A program made the translations under genes and the position numbers. Under the pieces are notes generated by a model. The model made no database searches, was not told the DNA's origin, and saw only the letters and a list, made by a program, of their open reading frames with translations. A DNA stretch of 64,000 bases from Polytrichum commune. Lineage: Eukaryota; Streptophyta; Polytrichopsida; Polytrichales; Polytrichaceae. Position 1 is the stretch's first letter; the number at the start of each line of letters is the position of its first letter. The stretch lies in assembly GCA_950295325.1 (NCBI GenBank), contig OX485807.1, positions 51,554,440 through 51,618,439 of the forward strand, in the 5' to 3' direction. Positions 35,131 to 47,370 of the stretch are shown piece by piece.

Positions 35131-36740
35131 GCCCATTCGGACGGTTTAGTTAAGAAGGGTGGATGGGGATGCAAAACTTGATAGTGGTTAGACATAACGT
35201 TTTGTATAGTTGATAGAAAAACTATGTGATTCTTTGTGAGGATGATACATATCGATATTTTTTTTTCTTCTTCATGTATTCTACTATAGATGTGCTCAAA
35301 ATCCATGCAAAATTGGTAATCGTTTCTCACATTCAAACATCGTTTCCTTAAAGAATAGAGTTGTAAGAAAGTGACTACCAATTGCGTTTATGTACTTTTA
35401 TACAGGGCTTGGAATTGTCACGGTATGCGGCGTCAGCGGCCACACCTTATCCATTGGGTTTCATCCATCTAGATTTGGATGGATGAATCTTAGTTGTGGA
35501 GAGGAAGGCTCCTAACTGAGGAGCCTCCTCCTCGGCTTGGCATTCTTGCCATGTCGAGGTGTGTTGTTTATGTGTGACTTGCTATGTTTTAGTGTTGTTT
35601 GTTAGTGGTGGTTGGTACTCGAGCTACAGTGACACACGATCGCTATTTACACGACATAATCTTTGGTGTCCATACATGAACATGAAGACTAATCCAAACA
35701 TTCCTATTTCATAGAAAATGCACATTATAACATGATTAAGTACATTCATATATTTGAACATTTATCGTTGTTTTGTATACCATATAAAAATTTCAATCCT
35801 CCTTGCGTTTTTCTTCTTCTTCTGTCATTCATAAATGTAATCACATCTCATCCTTGCACTTTGAAACATCTTAAACTACATCTCAAAATACCCCAAGGAG
35901 CGTCAATTCAAGGGTAATTAGTCTTGATTCACAAAGATGTATTCAACTATAAATCATGGAGAGCGTGTATGGAGTTGACTGAATTATTCGGGATACTGAT
36001 CTTTAAGTCAATATCAACGAGTTTGTTTGACAAAATCTTCACTCCCTAGCCTTGCGAGATTTGGATAATAGCAAAATGAACCAGTTGTGTTAGTGTGTGA
36101 AAGAACCTCGAGTTTTTAGGGTAAAGACTCTTGACTCAAGGGAGAGAGAATTGTGGCCTACAAACGTACCTCTCATCTATCCTTGTAATAAAAAACTTAC
36201 CCCTAGAGGTTTGTGGTTGATTCAATTCAATTATGTCGTGTTATGTTCATTTTTATTTTGAGATACAAATTGAAAAATCAATTGCAAGAAAGGGTCAAAA
36301 GACAACCACCACGGGCAACCAACACCACCCAGGGGAAATAAGGAAATCAAGAAATAATACTCATCTAATTTGGGGTCTTTGAATCTACACTAATATTCTA
36401 TTAGTGTGGTCCAGTGGAGAATCAAGGTGGACATAATTAATGTGGGCACACTAACAATTAAATACAATTAATAGGATCCATACTACTTGTAAACTAGAGA
36501 TTTGTGGTGGGAGTGAAAATTAACGTGGCCTGCACAAAGTCTTCTTTTTTAAGTTAATGTGGCCCACACTTATTAACATACTTCTTAACGCACATCTGAT
36601 GTCAAATTATGTGAAATCATTAATGTCCGACCTACATACTAGTTCGGTGCAATATTGTTCGACGAATGAAAGGTACACTCATATGCAACAACTCCCTCTT
36701 GCCCTCCACTCATAGAATGTGATGGAACCACGTTGGAGTC
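35131..36740. other. Gene-free stretch
   Basis: It contains a small inverted repeat around 35461-35487 (CATCCATCT / GGATGGATG) and a repeat block at 36255-36400 shared with 18165-18391. No gene was recognised. Confidence 0.4.
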
Positions 36741-36745
36741 GAGTA

Positions 36746-37387
36746 CAATAATCTCCCGCTTAAGTACGCACCCGTTTAAATACACATCCCAGTTAAGTGG
36801 GCAAATTTTTGACAAAAATTAGGAATCATACTTTATTGTTTGAACATGTCATGTAGAGACATTTGCTGTGAATGCATGAATTTTTTTTATGCTTGACATC
36901 AAATGTCAGTATGTTAACGTTTTGCTGAAACGTCTCAAACGATTGTTGCAATTCATCATACATTTGTTCAGCTTCCGTTTGAACATTGGAGCAAAGCAAA
37001 CGGTCGTCGATGTCGAGGACAGTGTTGTGTAGAGCTTCAAAGCCTTTGAAGTCGATAGCACTTTCAAATTCAGCAAATGTCTCGATAGGTTGGATATCGT
37101 TGCGGGATGTTCTCTCGATTGTCCCAAACTTTTTGGATGGCGCCTTCATTGACTTCATACTCCTGCCCCAACGTTTGCTTGCCTGGAGCGTTCGGCTTGC
37201 TCAACGTTACAATGATTTTACATCGTTGGGCTTCGGTCAAGCGGGGTGCCTCAAGTTTCATCCGTTTCTCATTGCAATTCATTGAATCATAGGGTCTAGA
37301 AAGCGATATGAGTAAAGTACTTACCTACCAACTAAGTGTGCACCAACAACTCCAGTTCAAAGTGCATACTTAAGCGGGAGATTATTG
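36746..37387. mobile_element. Non-autonomous pogo/Tc1-mariner-like element, 642 bp
   Basis: The left end CAATAATCTCCCGCTTAAGT and the right end are inverted repeats extending 26 bp with one mismatch. TA flanks both sides (36744-36745 and 37388-37389), the target duplication of the Tc1/mariner/pogo group. Inside, on the minus strand, lies a coding remnant with a CENP-B/psq-type helix-turn-helix at its start and a tail-like segment at its end. The size is far below that of a complete pogo-like element, so it has an internal deletion. Confidence 0.75.
36826..37282 (-). pseudogene. Broken pogo/Tigger-like transposase remnant (N-terminal DNA-binding domain plus C-terminal tail)
   Basis: From ATG at 37282 the first frame has RLTEAQRCKIIVTLSKPNAP, then EYEVNEGAIQKVWDNRENI, which fits the helix-turn-helix of pogo/Tigger/CENP-B-type transposases; it stops at 37070. 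A second frame from about 37158 to 36826 contains ETFAEFESAIDFK, LDIDDRLLCSNVQTEAEQMY and QQSFETFQQNV, which reads like the acidic, glutamine-rich tail of the same type of protein. The central DDE catalytic region is missing. The stop, the frame change and the lost core make it non-functional as a transposase. The tail assignment is inference from general resemblance. Confidence 0.65.
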
Positions 37388-37389
37388 TA

Positions 37390-39115
37390 TAGGTCAAGCC
37401 TTACCTTAACTCATTGTGATTGTTTAGGGGGTCAATTGTGAAGTCATTGGCATAACATTACTAAGCAACTACATGATGAGGTTCATTTCCGAAAGAAAAA
37501 AATTACGGTTTAAAAAAATATGATCAGTTTACAATTTCTTGTCAAAAGGTTCATAGTACACAACCTCACTGCTCCCCATAAACAGGGGAATCCCATAATA
37601 AATGGAGAATCATACTCACGTGATACATAATCCTCCATGACGCAACCAAGGAGTCATGTAGGTAATGTTACGGAATGAACATACTTAATGAATGTTTTGG
37701 AGGTTGGCTACGTAGGGTCTTGTTAGGGAATGCTATGACATCATACTAGGATGTTTTATGTTATAGAAAAGCCATTGGGAAACAAACCGGAGTTGGAATA
37801 TGGGGTAGATTCAAATTGTGGTTCCCCAAGTTGATATTTTGTTGCAACAAGCACATCCGGTAATAATATTCGATGATGAACTTGGATCACCTCGGATGAG
37901 GACATTGTCAATCATTACATAAAATGATTAAGGCCCATCCCCCACTCCAACTTGTTGCGGCTTCAACATCTAGGAGGGGTTGACATGATAGTCATGAGAT
38001 GTAGCCCCCTTAGACATACATAGTGTAACTAAGGATGGGAATAAGTTGGTGTACCTCGTAGGTAACTTAGCCCAAGGGGATAACAAGTAGTAGTAGTATG
38101 TGCCACGACTACATGCAAACTTTAATAAGGTGTTGCTTAACCCGAGAAGATTTTTCAATTACAACCCATTTGACTTGATGTGACCTAATCACTCATTCCA
38201 AAACATCCACACTATCTTCTTCTACTACTACTACTACTAAGTTCTTGACTTGTCAAATTGTTTGATTGTTTATTTATTTGTGGATCACAATGTTTTGGAA
38301 TCGATCACCGTATGAGTAGGCATATTGGTGTGGTTGGAAACGTACTCACAAGCAATGTGGGTTCGGACAAAATCCACATTTAGTGGTCACAACCCCTTTC
38401 GGGAGGTTTTGATTGTTTTCTATCTTTAATATTTGGTGTTGGCAAAACACATGCCACATCATGATGTGGGAATGAGAATGCATGCATATCTTTGGGCTCT
38501 AGGTTTCTCATTTTGACATGACCCGGTCCCAATTGCAATACAAATTATTGGTGCCTCATAGTTCTTGATTGAAACAAACGCACCAAACTCCATTTTGTTC
38601 TCGCATTAGAGTTATCCGCAAAGTCCCTCAAAGAGGGACGGGAATTGTGGCTTCGATCCTTTTTGGAAGGGATTTTTTTTCCTATCAAGAGTTCATTGGA
38701 TTGTCATGTGTCAGAGCCTATTTTGAAAGTTGGGTGAAATTTTTAGGACAATTTCTTGTAATCTTTAAAAATTTGAGATATTTTAGGATTTATAATAGGG
38801 TATGCTAATGAGACCCACTGTACAAAATCATGTCTCAATCTATGCAAAACTAGATTGGCCCGCCCATCTTAATTGGACAAGCTAGAAAGTTGGATGTTAA
38901 TAGAGTGACGCCATTCTTTGAGTATGGTAATTTAAGCTTTAGGTTAACTTGAGTGACTTGATGCTAAAGCTCTCACCCTCGCATTTTAGCCAACTCAACG
39001 GGAGTTTGATGCCATAGACTTCACAAATAGGTCCATTGACTGCCATATTTGGCCACGTTCACATGAATTGCTCAAGATAAAACTTTCCACTCTTATTGAG
39101 GACTCTCCTACAAAT
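37390..39115. other. Gene-free stretch
   Basis: A (CTA)n run lies near 38221-38238. No exon-like or repeat-family signal was recognised apart from minor similarity. Confidence 0.4.
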
Positions 39116-39119
39116 TATA

Positions 39120-39235
39120 ATCTAAGGTGGATGGGTCTTAAACGGTTACTCTGTCTAGCTAGCCCACTTCTAAGATGAAATGAAATACATCATTAGCACG
39201 AGATGGTAAGCAACCTCCAAATCTTCGGGCACTAG
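39120..39235 (+). repeat. MITE-A subfamily 2 partial copy
   Basis: AAGGTGGATGGGTCTTAAAC, TAGCCCACTTCT and ATTAGCACGAGATGGTAAGC match the family's 5' half. Confidence 0.6.
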
Positions 39236-39923
39236 GTTGGAACATATCCCACGGTTATGTTCTCAAGGCCCACCACATGAACGAACGCACACTGCTTCAT
39301 AATGTTATGATACCACATACAATACCTCTCAGATATAAATGTTTGATTAAGATAAATATCAGAATTAGACACGCCTACCTTGTCATTTTACAAACAAACC
39401 AACAACATTTATAGTTGCTCAAAACATACGAACAAGTCATCGTCCTAATTAGTCTAGGGAAGTGTCAATAAACACACACACATGTCAATCGCAAAGCTTG
39501 CCACACCCCGTGTGTTATCCACTTCAAAATGTTGTGGCCCCACCCCAAACACCACATTCAATGTTCGGCTCTTAGAAGTCGAATATCCAAAAGGGAGGCG
39601 TTGAAGCCATTGGCAAGATACTTGCGACAATGCCTTCTACGACATTTGAATTCCGCACTTTAACGTTGGGCTCGCACTTATTAGTGTAAGATTTTTTGGT
39701 TGTCCCCGGTAGTCAACATTTTCAAGGAAGTTATTGGTTGGCTAGTTGGGGGTGGGGGTGGGGGGGGGGGGGCACCGATGTGTCTTAAGTTGGTTAAAAT
39801 TAATGTGTTTGGTGGTTTGTGCGCGAGCTTCATGTGAGCCTCACACCTTCTAGTTTTGATGACATGTGCCAATTGAAATGAGGTGTGTGACCGACAATAA
39901 ATGTTCCATTGAAACGGTCATCG
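39236..39923. other. Gene-free stretch with G-rich tract
   Basis: The G-rich tract at 39747-39772 includes 13 consecutive G. Nothing else was recognised. Confidence 0.4.
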
Positions 39924-39926
39924 ATG

Positions 39927-40080
39927 CAACTACGGGAAACGCGGTTCCTTACAAATGGTTCTCTTCCATTGGACGGTTTTACAATCTACTCAATAGAAGA
40001 TTTCCTATTCACATCCATAGATTTCCAACTTGTCGAGAGTGGAAGAGAACCAATGGTAAGGAATATCGGTTCCCGTAGTG
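39927..40080. mobile_element. CACTA-like miniature element, 154 bp, long hairpin
   Basis: The right end on the other strand reads CACTACGGGAACCG and the left end CAACTACGGGAAACG. The inverted repeats run for about 42 bp and include TTCCTTAC and TGGTTCTCTTCCA blocks. ATG is duplicated at 39924-39926 and 40081-40083, fitting the 3-bp duplications of CACTA elements. There is no coding capacity. Confidence 0.7.
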
Positions 40081-40083
40081 ATG

Positions 40084-41119
40084 TCCAAATGTCTTAGCTT
40101 TTGCATTTTATAAAATGAGTGGCTACACTAACTTACATTCCAAAATATTCGCATAAATTCGGGTGTAGTTGTGGGTCACGTACCTAGCACTTTGATATTC
40201 CAAGTGCCCACAATCACCATGACACCATATCCAAGTTCGCCATGCACCATGCACCATGTTACTATTTACATTCTTCTTGGCATAGAAAAGTGCCAATGCT
40301 TTAATATCGAGATATGAGCACAATGATTTAATCACATAAAGGACACCTGGAGCTACTTTATGTGATAAATTTGCATGCCTAAAATCTACCCTCATTGTAG
40401 CAAAAAATCTAGTGAACACCAATCCATGATCCTTGTAGAGGATGTCTCAATCTAAATGAATGTCGGGTCGTTATGTGTTGAGTTTTCTTCTTCAAGATTG
40501 TTACTCATGTCTCCTCTAGGAATAGCGCCAATATATGAAGTTTCTTCTAAATGTTGTCATAGAGATCTCTCTAGTGTGACAAATTATGATCACTCTCCCT
40601 CAAATTATGTCGCATGTCATTCCTACGTTGGTTGAGACCCACTTGAATGCCATGTGGAAATTATACATTTGGGTACTAGTAAGATGGGAGTAAGAGAAAT
40701 ATGTGTTTTATTTTTTGAGTGTTTGCATGTTGGATGCACAATGCAAAATGTCATTTGACCATTTGTTTGTTTTATCTAAGTTTAATGTTGGTAAATATAT
40801 GCAAATTTATCCTAAAATTTGGAGTTTGGTCAAAATGGGGGAGCTATCATGGTTAATGTGTTGGCGGTATCATAGCTTGTGTACATGCCATTTGATGCGG
40901 AGTTGGCAGTGACCCGCCAAACAACATTGCTAGGTAGCATTTTGTTTTCTTTTTCTTTTTCTTTGAGGTTTGGTTCTAGTGGAAAAAAATCCACCTCATA
41001 CTTTTTGGTGCAATTTGACCTCATGAAGTCCAAAAATAAAACATTAGCAGTGAGACCCAACAGAGCAACCCCTATGGCAATCTAAATTAACTTCATGACA
41101 TTTGATGGAATGATTCAAA
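40084..41119. other. Unassigned intergenic sequence
   Basis: Short overlapping open frames only; no motif recognised. Confidence 0.35.
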
Positions 41120-41640
41120 AAAATTGTTCAATTGAGTTTGATGTGCTCACTTAGTCATGAAATGACTTAAAATTGATTATAAAGTCTTGGAAGCCGGAAG
41201 GCTTGTACTACATCAAGATGGTGTCCAAAAGGCTAATTCCCTAGAGGAATGGAGTGTAGTGGCCTTAATATGATATAGGCCAATATCAATTTAGTGGTCC
41301 AATTGGAAGAAAGACTTGAGACTACCTAGTATTGCATTCTGAATTAGGGAGGGAACCTATCAATAACGGACCAACACACATTGTGCTTCTTTTCAACTGT
41401 ATTTTTAGAACACAAATGGCATATTAATCTTTTATCCCTAGAAATTGGGATGGTCATCCATTGCCCATTTTTAATGGCAAGTCTATGATTTGATGCGTGG
41501 TATGCAACAATGATTTTGCATCAAGGTGGTGGCAATGGTTGCCTAAGTATGATTCACATTTCAAAGTTGAGAAAATCCTTGAGGTGAAGAGCAATTTCCA
41601 AGCTAGCCTTGGAAGAGTCTATGTGATCCTTTAAAGAGAA
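41120..41640 (-). pseudogene. LINE reverse-transcriptase tail remnant (copy 2)
   Basis: The nucleotide sequence parallels 355-850 in order: TTGATTATAAAGTCTTGGAA, TGGAGTGTAGTGGCC, GGAAGAAAGACTTGAGACTA and CTTGAGGTGAAG blocks. It is more diverged than copy 1 and lacks any long open frame. Confidence 0.6.
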
Positions 41641-41796
41641 AGAGAATCTTCGCTTTGGCTTCCTAACGCTTTTGCATCTCAACTCCAATTCTGAAACTTG
41701 AAGCGACAATTTTCATGATTCTCAATCCCTAATCAAACGAGAAAAATTCTCCATCCAATCGAATGGGCCATTTATGTCCACAGAGTCGAAAGTACC

Positions 41797-41883
41797 CACA
41801 ATAAGGCCACATACCTTAGAGGGTCTACATGTTTAAGCAATGTTGTTACATAAAAGCCCTCTAAGGTATGTGCCCCTATTGTG
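41797..41883. other. Short hairpin with 27-bp arms
   Basis: CACAATAAGGCCACATACCT and TTAGAGGG (41797-41823) are matched by the reverse complement of 41857-41883 with two mismatches, around a 33-base loop. It could be a miniature element remnant or a small-RNA-type hairpin. The mature product and expression cannot be judged. Confidence 0.5.
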
Positions 41884-43590
41884 AAGTTTTGGAAGGGTCT
41901 ATATTACCATCATTCAACCCCTAATTTCCCACACCTAATTTCTCTCAAATCTGCCCAAAAAATATGACCTCAATTTCAACAATTGTGGTTAAAGATCCAA
42001 AGTTTTTTTTTTGACAAATCCAAATGTATAGATGTTTGTAGGTTAGAGGTGACTACTCACATTCCAAATTTTAAACGTTGAAAGTATGTTATGTATTATA
42101 TTATAATAGGAATGTCAACAGTGGTCTTAAGGGGCAACGATGTAAAAAAATTTCGGGTTTGATTTTTTGATCGAACCTCTGCTCAAATCATCTCTAAATG
42201 ACAAAATGTTACCCTCAATCAAAAGAGGGGTCATATACCTACTCAAAACCAACTCACAAATCTTGAACCTATTATTTTGTGATTTTTTGGGAAGCTTTGC
42301 AATTTGAGGCAGCGGTGCCACAACTGTGCACGTTCCATATGGATTTACACCCACCAACACATGTCCAACTAAAAACTCCAATGGTGAATGTTTAGGATAT
42401 GTTGTGTTTGAGTGTCATGCAAATTTTCAAATCAATTTGGAATCATTTGCACATAGGGATCAACAATGAACATATTTAGGATATTCTGCCCTTAAACCAC
42501 AAAGATAACAGATGTCAAGTTTTGGTTCGTGGGTGGTTTCACTATAGACCAATTAAGAGCACACTCCCATATTTGAATTAATCCAAAAACAGCTAACTCT
42601 GTTGAATCAAAATTATCCATGTGGCATAACATAGCAAGCTTAAACACAAAGAAGAAGAGTAGTTGAAACACTCAAGAAACCATCCAAACTAGTGTCAAAG
42701 GGGTTAGAGCGTACTGCTGACGACCAAATTATGGTTGCATAGGACATTAGGAGTTAATGAAGACGAAAATCTTCACTTCCGCTTCTTATAACTTTTGCAT
42801 CTCAACTCCGGTTCTAAAACTTGAAATGCCAATCTCCATGATTCACAATTGGTAACCGGATGAGAGGGCTCCTGATCTGATCCAATGCCTAGAATTTTAA
42901 CGTGGTTCCTCATACCAGTTAATCGATTCGTGTGGCAATTAAGGATGGATGCATGGTGATAGATAAGACCATGTTTTTTCTTTTTTTTTCACATCGATTC
43001 ATGCACGTTAACAACAGTAGCCATAGGTGGGTCGATGGAGGAGGAGACTTGAACACATGGGTTGCCATTTATTTGTTGTGAAAGTGATCAACAATATAGG
43101 TGTGGTTGAAATTCATGGAGAAGCAACCGCACAAGTTGATCCGTGTTTTACTTGTTTCGAATGAGAACACATGTATTTCCATTACAATCCACATGCTCGT
43201 GGCCAATGTGACTTCACTTGATCGCGTAGAAAGAATCGGTCCTGCCTTGATCTTTGTCTCTTTGCGACGACAATAGAATAAAATTTTGCACTCAAACACA
43301 CACACACGAAGCTCACGTGAATCAGAGTTCACCAGACTCTTGAGCTCACGAAAATCAAAAACCACATTGAGAATGTGAGGCACACATATTACTACCGGAG
43401 TTTTAATGTGAGCTGGAGTTTGCCAAGAATGTGAAAATGTACTTGTGAGTGGGACTTCAATTTCTAGTGCGTACTTCATGTAACAGCAAGACCTAGAGTT
43501 CACGGTCGCCCATTCGCATGGCTGCAAAACAGAGATCCGATTCTGTCAGAGGTTGCAGGAAGTCACTCATTCAATGTGACGTTGGTCTGT
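41884..43590. other. Unassigned stretch with one 152-codon minus frame
   Basis: A minus-strand open frame at 43069-43527 has no recognised motif, no helpful context and poor codon character. I do not call it a gene. The rest shows nothing. Confidence 0.35.
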
Positions 43591-43593
43591 GTG

Positions 43594-43850
43594 ATCAATG
43601 AACAGGAGAACCGACTCCTGGTTACAGATGAACCAGTTGAGTTTGAGAAATAACTGATTGAAGTTGCAAGACTTCAGGAAAATTACCAATCATTTAAGAG
43701 GAATCTATGGAATAAACCTCAAATTAATGAAGAAAAACTGAAAGATCGCAACATGTAACTGGTTGGACTTGGAAACAACTAGGATTTTGACCGATTATGC
43801 CCAATAATTGCCCCGGCCACTGTGTGTGATGAAGATAAGGTACACATACC
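43594..43850 (-). repeat. MITE-B copy (inverted)
   Basis: The reverse complement matches 18461-18684: GTTGCAAGACTTCAGG, GAGGAATCTATGGAATAAAC, CATGTAACTGGTTGGACTTG and CCGATTATGCCC. The ends are too eroded to define a target duplication. Confidence 0.6.
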
Positions 43851-43910
43851 AAGGTATTTTTCCACAAACTACTGTGCCGTCGCTTTCGTTCAAATTGCTA
43901 TATCATAAGG

Positions 43911-44285
43911 TATGCGAGTGTTATTCGGTTACTTTTTTTATTAGTCGAACACTTATACTTGATTGGTGTGTGGTTAGGTGAGGGTAAAAAAACGAACACC
44001 ATATAATCACACATGTTTAAAAGAGATTGGACGACGTCTTCAAATTTTATCGACTACTCCGCACTCAATAGTGAACACAATTGAGAGGACCTATGTATTT
44101 AGTTAAGGAATCAACAAATATGCATTTCCTAGAACCATAACAAGATAATGGGAGGTTCACTTTTGATCGGACTTTTTGCTGATGCTTCATTATAGATTTG
44201 CGAATGCAACACAAGTTTTGTTGCGTAAATCTGATTGGTAGAAGCTGGAGAAGATGAAAATTGAAACCGAATAACACGCACATTC
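43911..44285 (-). repeat. Full-length MITE-A (inverted orientation), about 375 bp
   Basis: The left end TGCGAGTGTTATTCGGTTAC and right end GAAACCGAATAACACGCACA are inverted repeats. Internal blocks (GAATGCAACACAAGTTTTGT, TGTGTGGTTAGGTGAGG) are the reverse complement of those at 16014-16338. It is the best preserved single copy of the family. Open frames inside are incidental. Confidence 0.7.
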
Positions 44286-45257
44286 CTTGCACGAGAACTT
44301 CAAGGAGTCTTGATGATCTTTCTCTGAGTTTTCTTGTACCAAATTTTTGTTGCTTCACCTTGGACCACCAAAAGCCTCGGAGCATTTTGTGAAGGATAAT
44401 CCTTCTACATCCCAACGAGTCCTCTCTGTACGAGGTGTTCCCCGACCTTTTTGGTTTTGAAAATGAACTTCAAGAGGCGAAACCGTGAATTGTTTCTCGT
44501 GGAAGTATCGACGATTAGGCTGGTGGAGAGTGGTTGTTTTCCAAACACCCTTTGACCTTTTGAATTCCTTCGACTAATCAACGATACTGTGTGTGCACAA
44601 GAGACAATTTTAAAAAGCCGCAAGACCTTTTTAAGCTTCTTAAGCTTCCAGATGCAGATTAGAAAACCTAAACGACAGACATGGATAGCAGAGAAAAATT
44701 GTGAAGAGGATATTAGGGTTTCAATTATATCTGGTTTGCATTATGTCAGTCTACTCCAGATTTCACAAGTAGAAAAAGGAGTAGGTTGCGACGTGTAGAG
44801 TATTATATACTTCTTCAGTCTGCTGAAATTCAACGCCTCTTCTTAACGACCGCATTGAATCTTTAGTCCACTTAGTGACTCGAAATCCTTCGACCAAAAG
44901 AATCCGTCGCCATAGCCGCAGCCATCTTTGCAACAAGTACTGTGCCCCACAGAATGTCCATTTCGTCGACCCTCGAAAGGGTTCGTTTCATTGTTCGATC
45001 AAATCTGGCACTTTTGTCCAGCTTTGCAAGCAACAGCGATCCACAATATTTGCGTGTGTCGAGGTGTCAAGATAAAAAGGGGACAAGGACTGTGGATTCC
45101 GCAGAAGAAAGAAAATTTTCCAGCTTTACAGGTGACCTCTTATGAGAAATCCTTGTCCTCTGTGGATCGATGCTCACCCAAGATGGCACGAGCAAAGAAT
45201 TGTACAATGTAGAAAGTGCAAATCTCCAAGAAGGCTCACAACTTATCAACTGGAGAG
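44286..45257. other. Unassigned, apparently low-copy sequence
   Basis: This kilobase matches none of the repeat families in the window and has several overlapping open frames (44405-44623 minus; 44928-45212 plus), none with recognised motifs. A degenerate gene fragment is possible. Confidence 0.35.
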
Positions 45258-45275
45258 ATTATTATTATTATTATT
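45258..45275. repeat. (ATT)n microsatellite
   Basis: Six ATT units are followed by a T/A-rich tract and a TTTG repeat. Confidence 0.8.
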
Positions 45276-45489
45276 TTTAAAAATAAAAAATTTATTGGTT
45301 TGTTTGTTTGTCTGTTTGTGTGTTTTGGAACATTCGTAAATACTTTACTTATGCCACTCTTCCCCTAAATTTGCTGTCATGTGAAGCAGGTTGCATAACA
45401 CAGCTACTAGAGAATGTGAGATTCTTAAGTGCAACACATCCATTAAATGGAACAATGTTTTCTATGCAACTTCAAAAGTGGTGTTTCAA

Positions 45490-45810
45490 CCAGTGTCACT
45501 CTGGTATTGTATTTTTTAATACCATTCGGGTATCTATAATGAGACATTCACATTGTTTGATACCACTCGGATTTGAGTATTTAAAGAAATTTTTGTTTTT
45601 GTTTTCGATACCATTCAGATCTATACACCTTTCATACCTAGGTAGAATCACCCTAGTATCATTACGTTTTAGAATGGCATGGACCCCAAATAATAATTTG
45701 GGTACACAAAGACTCTCTCACCTTGAGATATCCACCAAATATCGATAGTTGACTAATATTACAATTTTAATACCCGTGATAAGGATCTTCAATACCATTA
45801 TTGAAGTTCA
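45490..45810 (-). repeat. Dispersed repeat DR4 copy (inverted)
   Basis: ACCATTCAGATCTATACACC, CACCCTAGTATC and TATCCACCAAATATCGATAG are the reverse complement of blocks at 52440-52770. Confidence 0.6.
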
Positions 45811-45899
45811 TTATTGATTTCGTGCCTTCACCTCCTCTATAGCAGACCAACATTGGTTTCAATTTTCATAACCTAAAAAAAGGTTGAAAAATTGCCCTA

Positions 45900-46130
45900 T
45901 GAAAGTCACGTAGGACACGTTTTGGTCGAGATCCAAATGTTTTCAACTCCAACCGGTCACATGTTGATATCTTTTGATTTTTGCTTTCATTAATGCAATG
46001 TATATTCCATAGATTCCTCGAACACGGTTGGGGATTTGCCTAGAGTCTTGAACTTGACCCGGTCATTTCTCAAACTCCACCGGCTCATCATGTGTAACTA
46101 AGTGGTTGGATCTCCCGTTTGTAGTTTTGC
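45900..46130 (+). repeat. MITE-B copy
   Basis: CAACTCCAACCGGTCACATG, CATAGATTCCTCGAACAC and CATTTCTCAAACTCCACCGG follow the order of 18461-18684. Confidence 0.6.
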
Positions 46131-46559
46131 ACACCTTCCACAACCGGGAATTATGTAAAATGGCATTGTTCTTCCATGTACGGGTTTCTTTTTCTCAAGG
46201 GTCAAACCATGTCTACCTCATCTCCTAAAAAAAGCTGGCCCTAAAGCGCATTGCCAAAATAACCTAATTCATTCAAGGTAGGCACTTTACAGTTGTATTC
46301 GTGTGACTGTTGTTGACCAAAGAAATGGCCAATTCTAGAACCAAGAGGGGTACATCATGATTACTTCACTAAATATGATATTTAGTGCCACATGGTTTTT
46401 TATATCACTATGGTAACTTTTCGGATGACGCCTCTTATGAATAAACGAACAAATATTGTCATGGATGATGGATGAGTTCATCCATTGGCCAAAACCCTAC
46501 CTTCCTCTTGTGATGAAATATTGTCACGGAAGATTGAAATCTGGATGAAAAACTACGTG
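46131..46559. other. Unassigned intergenic sequence
   Basis: Nothing recognised. Confidence 0.35.
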
Positions 46560-46725
46560 GTAAGTGACAGTAATTGCAACACTGTAAATCTGTAATCTCT
46601 CAAAAAAATAAGAAGGAATAAGAAACAATGTTGGGTTAACATTTAGTGTTGGTGACACTATACCACGGTTTACAATTCGTATTGAGCAAGACAAGTAGTA
46701 TTGGTGACACTAAATCTTATACCCA
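46560..46725. repeat. Dispersed repeat shared with 33190-33330
   Basis: AAGTGACAGTAATTGCAACA, GTTGGGTTAACATTTAGT and GGTGACACTAAAT recur from the earlier copy. Confidence 0.5.
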
Positions 46726-46989
46726 TTCCGACTCCTCACCAAGTTTCTAAGCTTTCCGCAAAGTGGATCAAGCACAAAGTTTGTCTTGCCAATTGCTTAA
46801 CATGATGTGCTTGTGAAAGTAACCCTATCGTTTTTAGGGTAAGAAGCAGGTAGGTCGCTATGATCAGTGCACCTCAAACTCAAAACTGTTCTATCAGACC
46901 TACTGTACGAGACTGAAAATTATGGAGGAACATACATGAGTCCCAAAAATACAGTCAGAAAATAGAATACTACTACTTCTACTACCATA

Positions 46990-47370
46990 TGCATGTGACT
47001 GTATAGTCACCTAAGGCAGACGTGTGTTATTCGGATATTTTTCTCTCGGCACCCACTTCTCGTAGGATATGAAGCATGCAACTAGTGCAAGATGAATAGG
47101 AAATCCAAATCGTGCGCATTGCCATTTGCCTCATAATTTTCGGAGATAAGATGAATATCTTCATCATTATCGAAGTGAAGGTTCTCGTGTACAACCCCCC
47201 TCCCTCTCAATCATGTTGACTATTGAGCCTGGAATGGTTAGCATCTTTTGAGCGTGCAGTCCAATCTCTTTGTAGCCAATGTCTAGTTTTTGGTGTCCGT
47301 TCTTAGATCCACACCTCACCACATACTGTGGCACTCAAGTATAGGTGTCGGGATTATTGCTAGGTTGGAT
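46990..47370 (+). repeat. MITE-A subfamily 2 copy
   Basis: It opens near GTGTGTTATTCGGATATTTT and follows 1757-2130 closely, through TAGGATATGAAGCATGCAAC, ATTATCGAAGTGAAGGTTC, GTTGACTATTGAGCC and CACTCAAGTATAGGTGTC. Confidence 0.65.

Noticed and set aside
43069-43527. 152-codon minus-strand open frame
   Set aside because: No recognised motif, no repeat or gene context, and a composition like its AT-rich surroundings. It is bounded by a MITE on one side.
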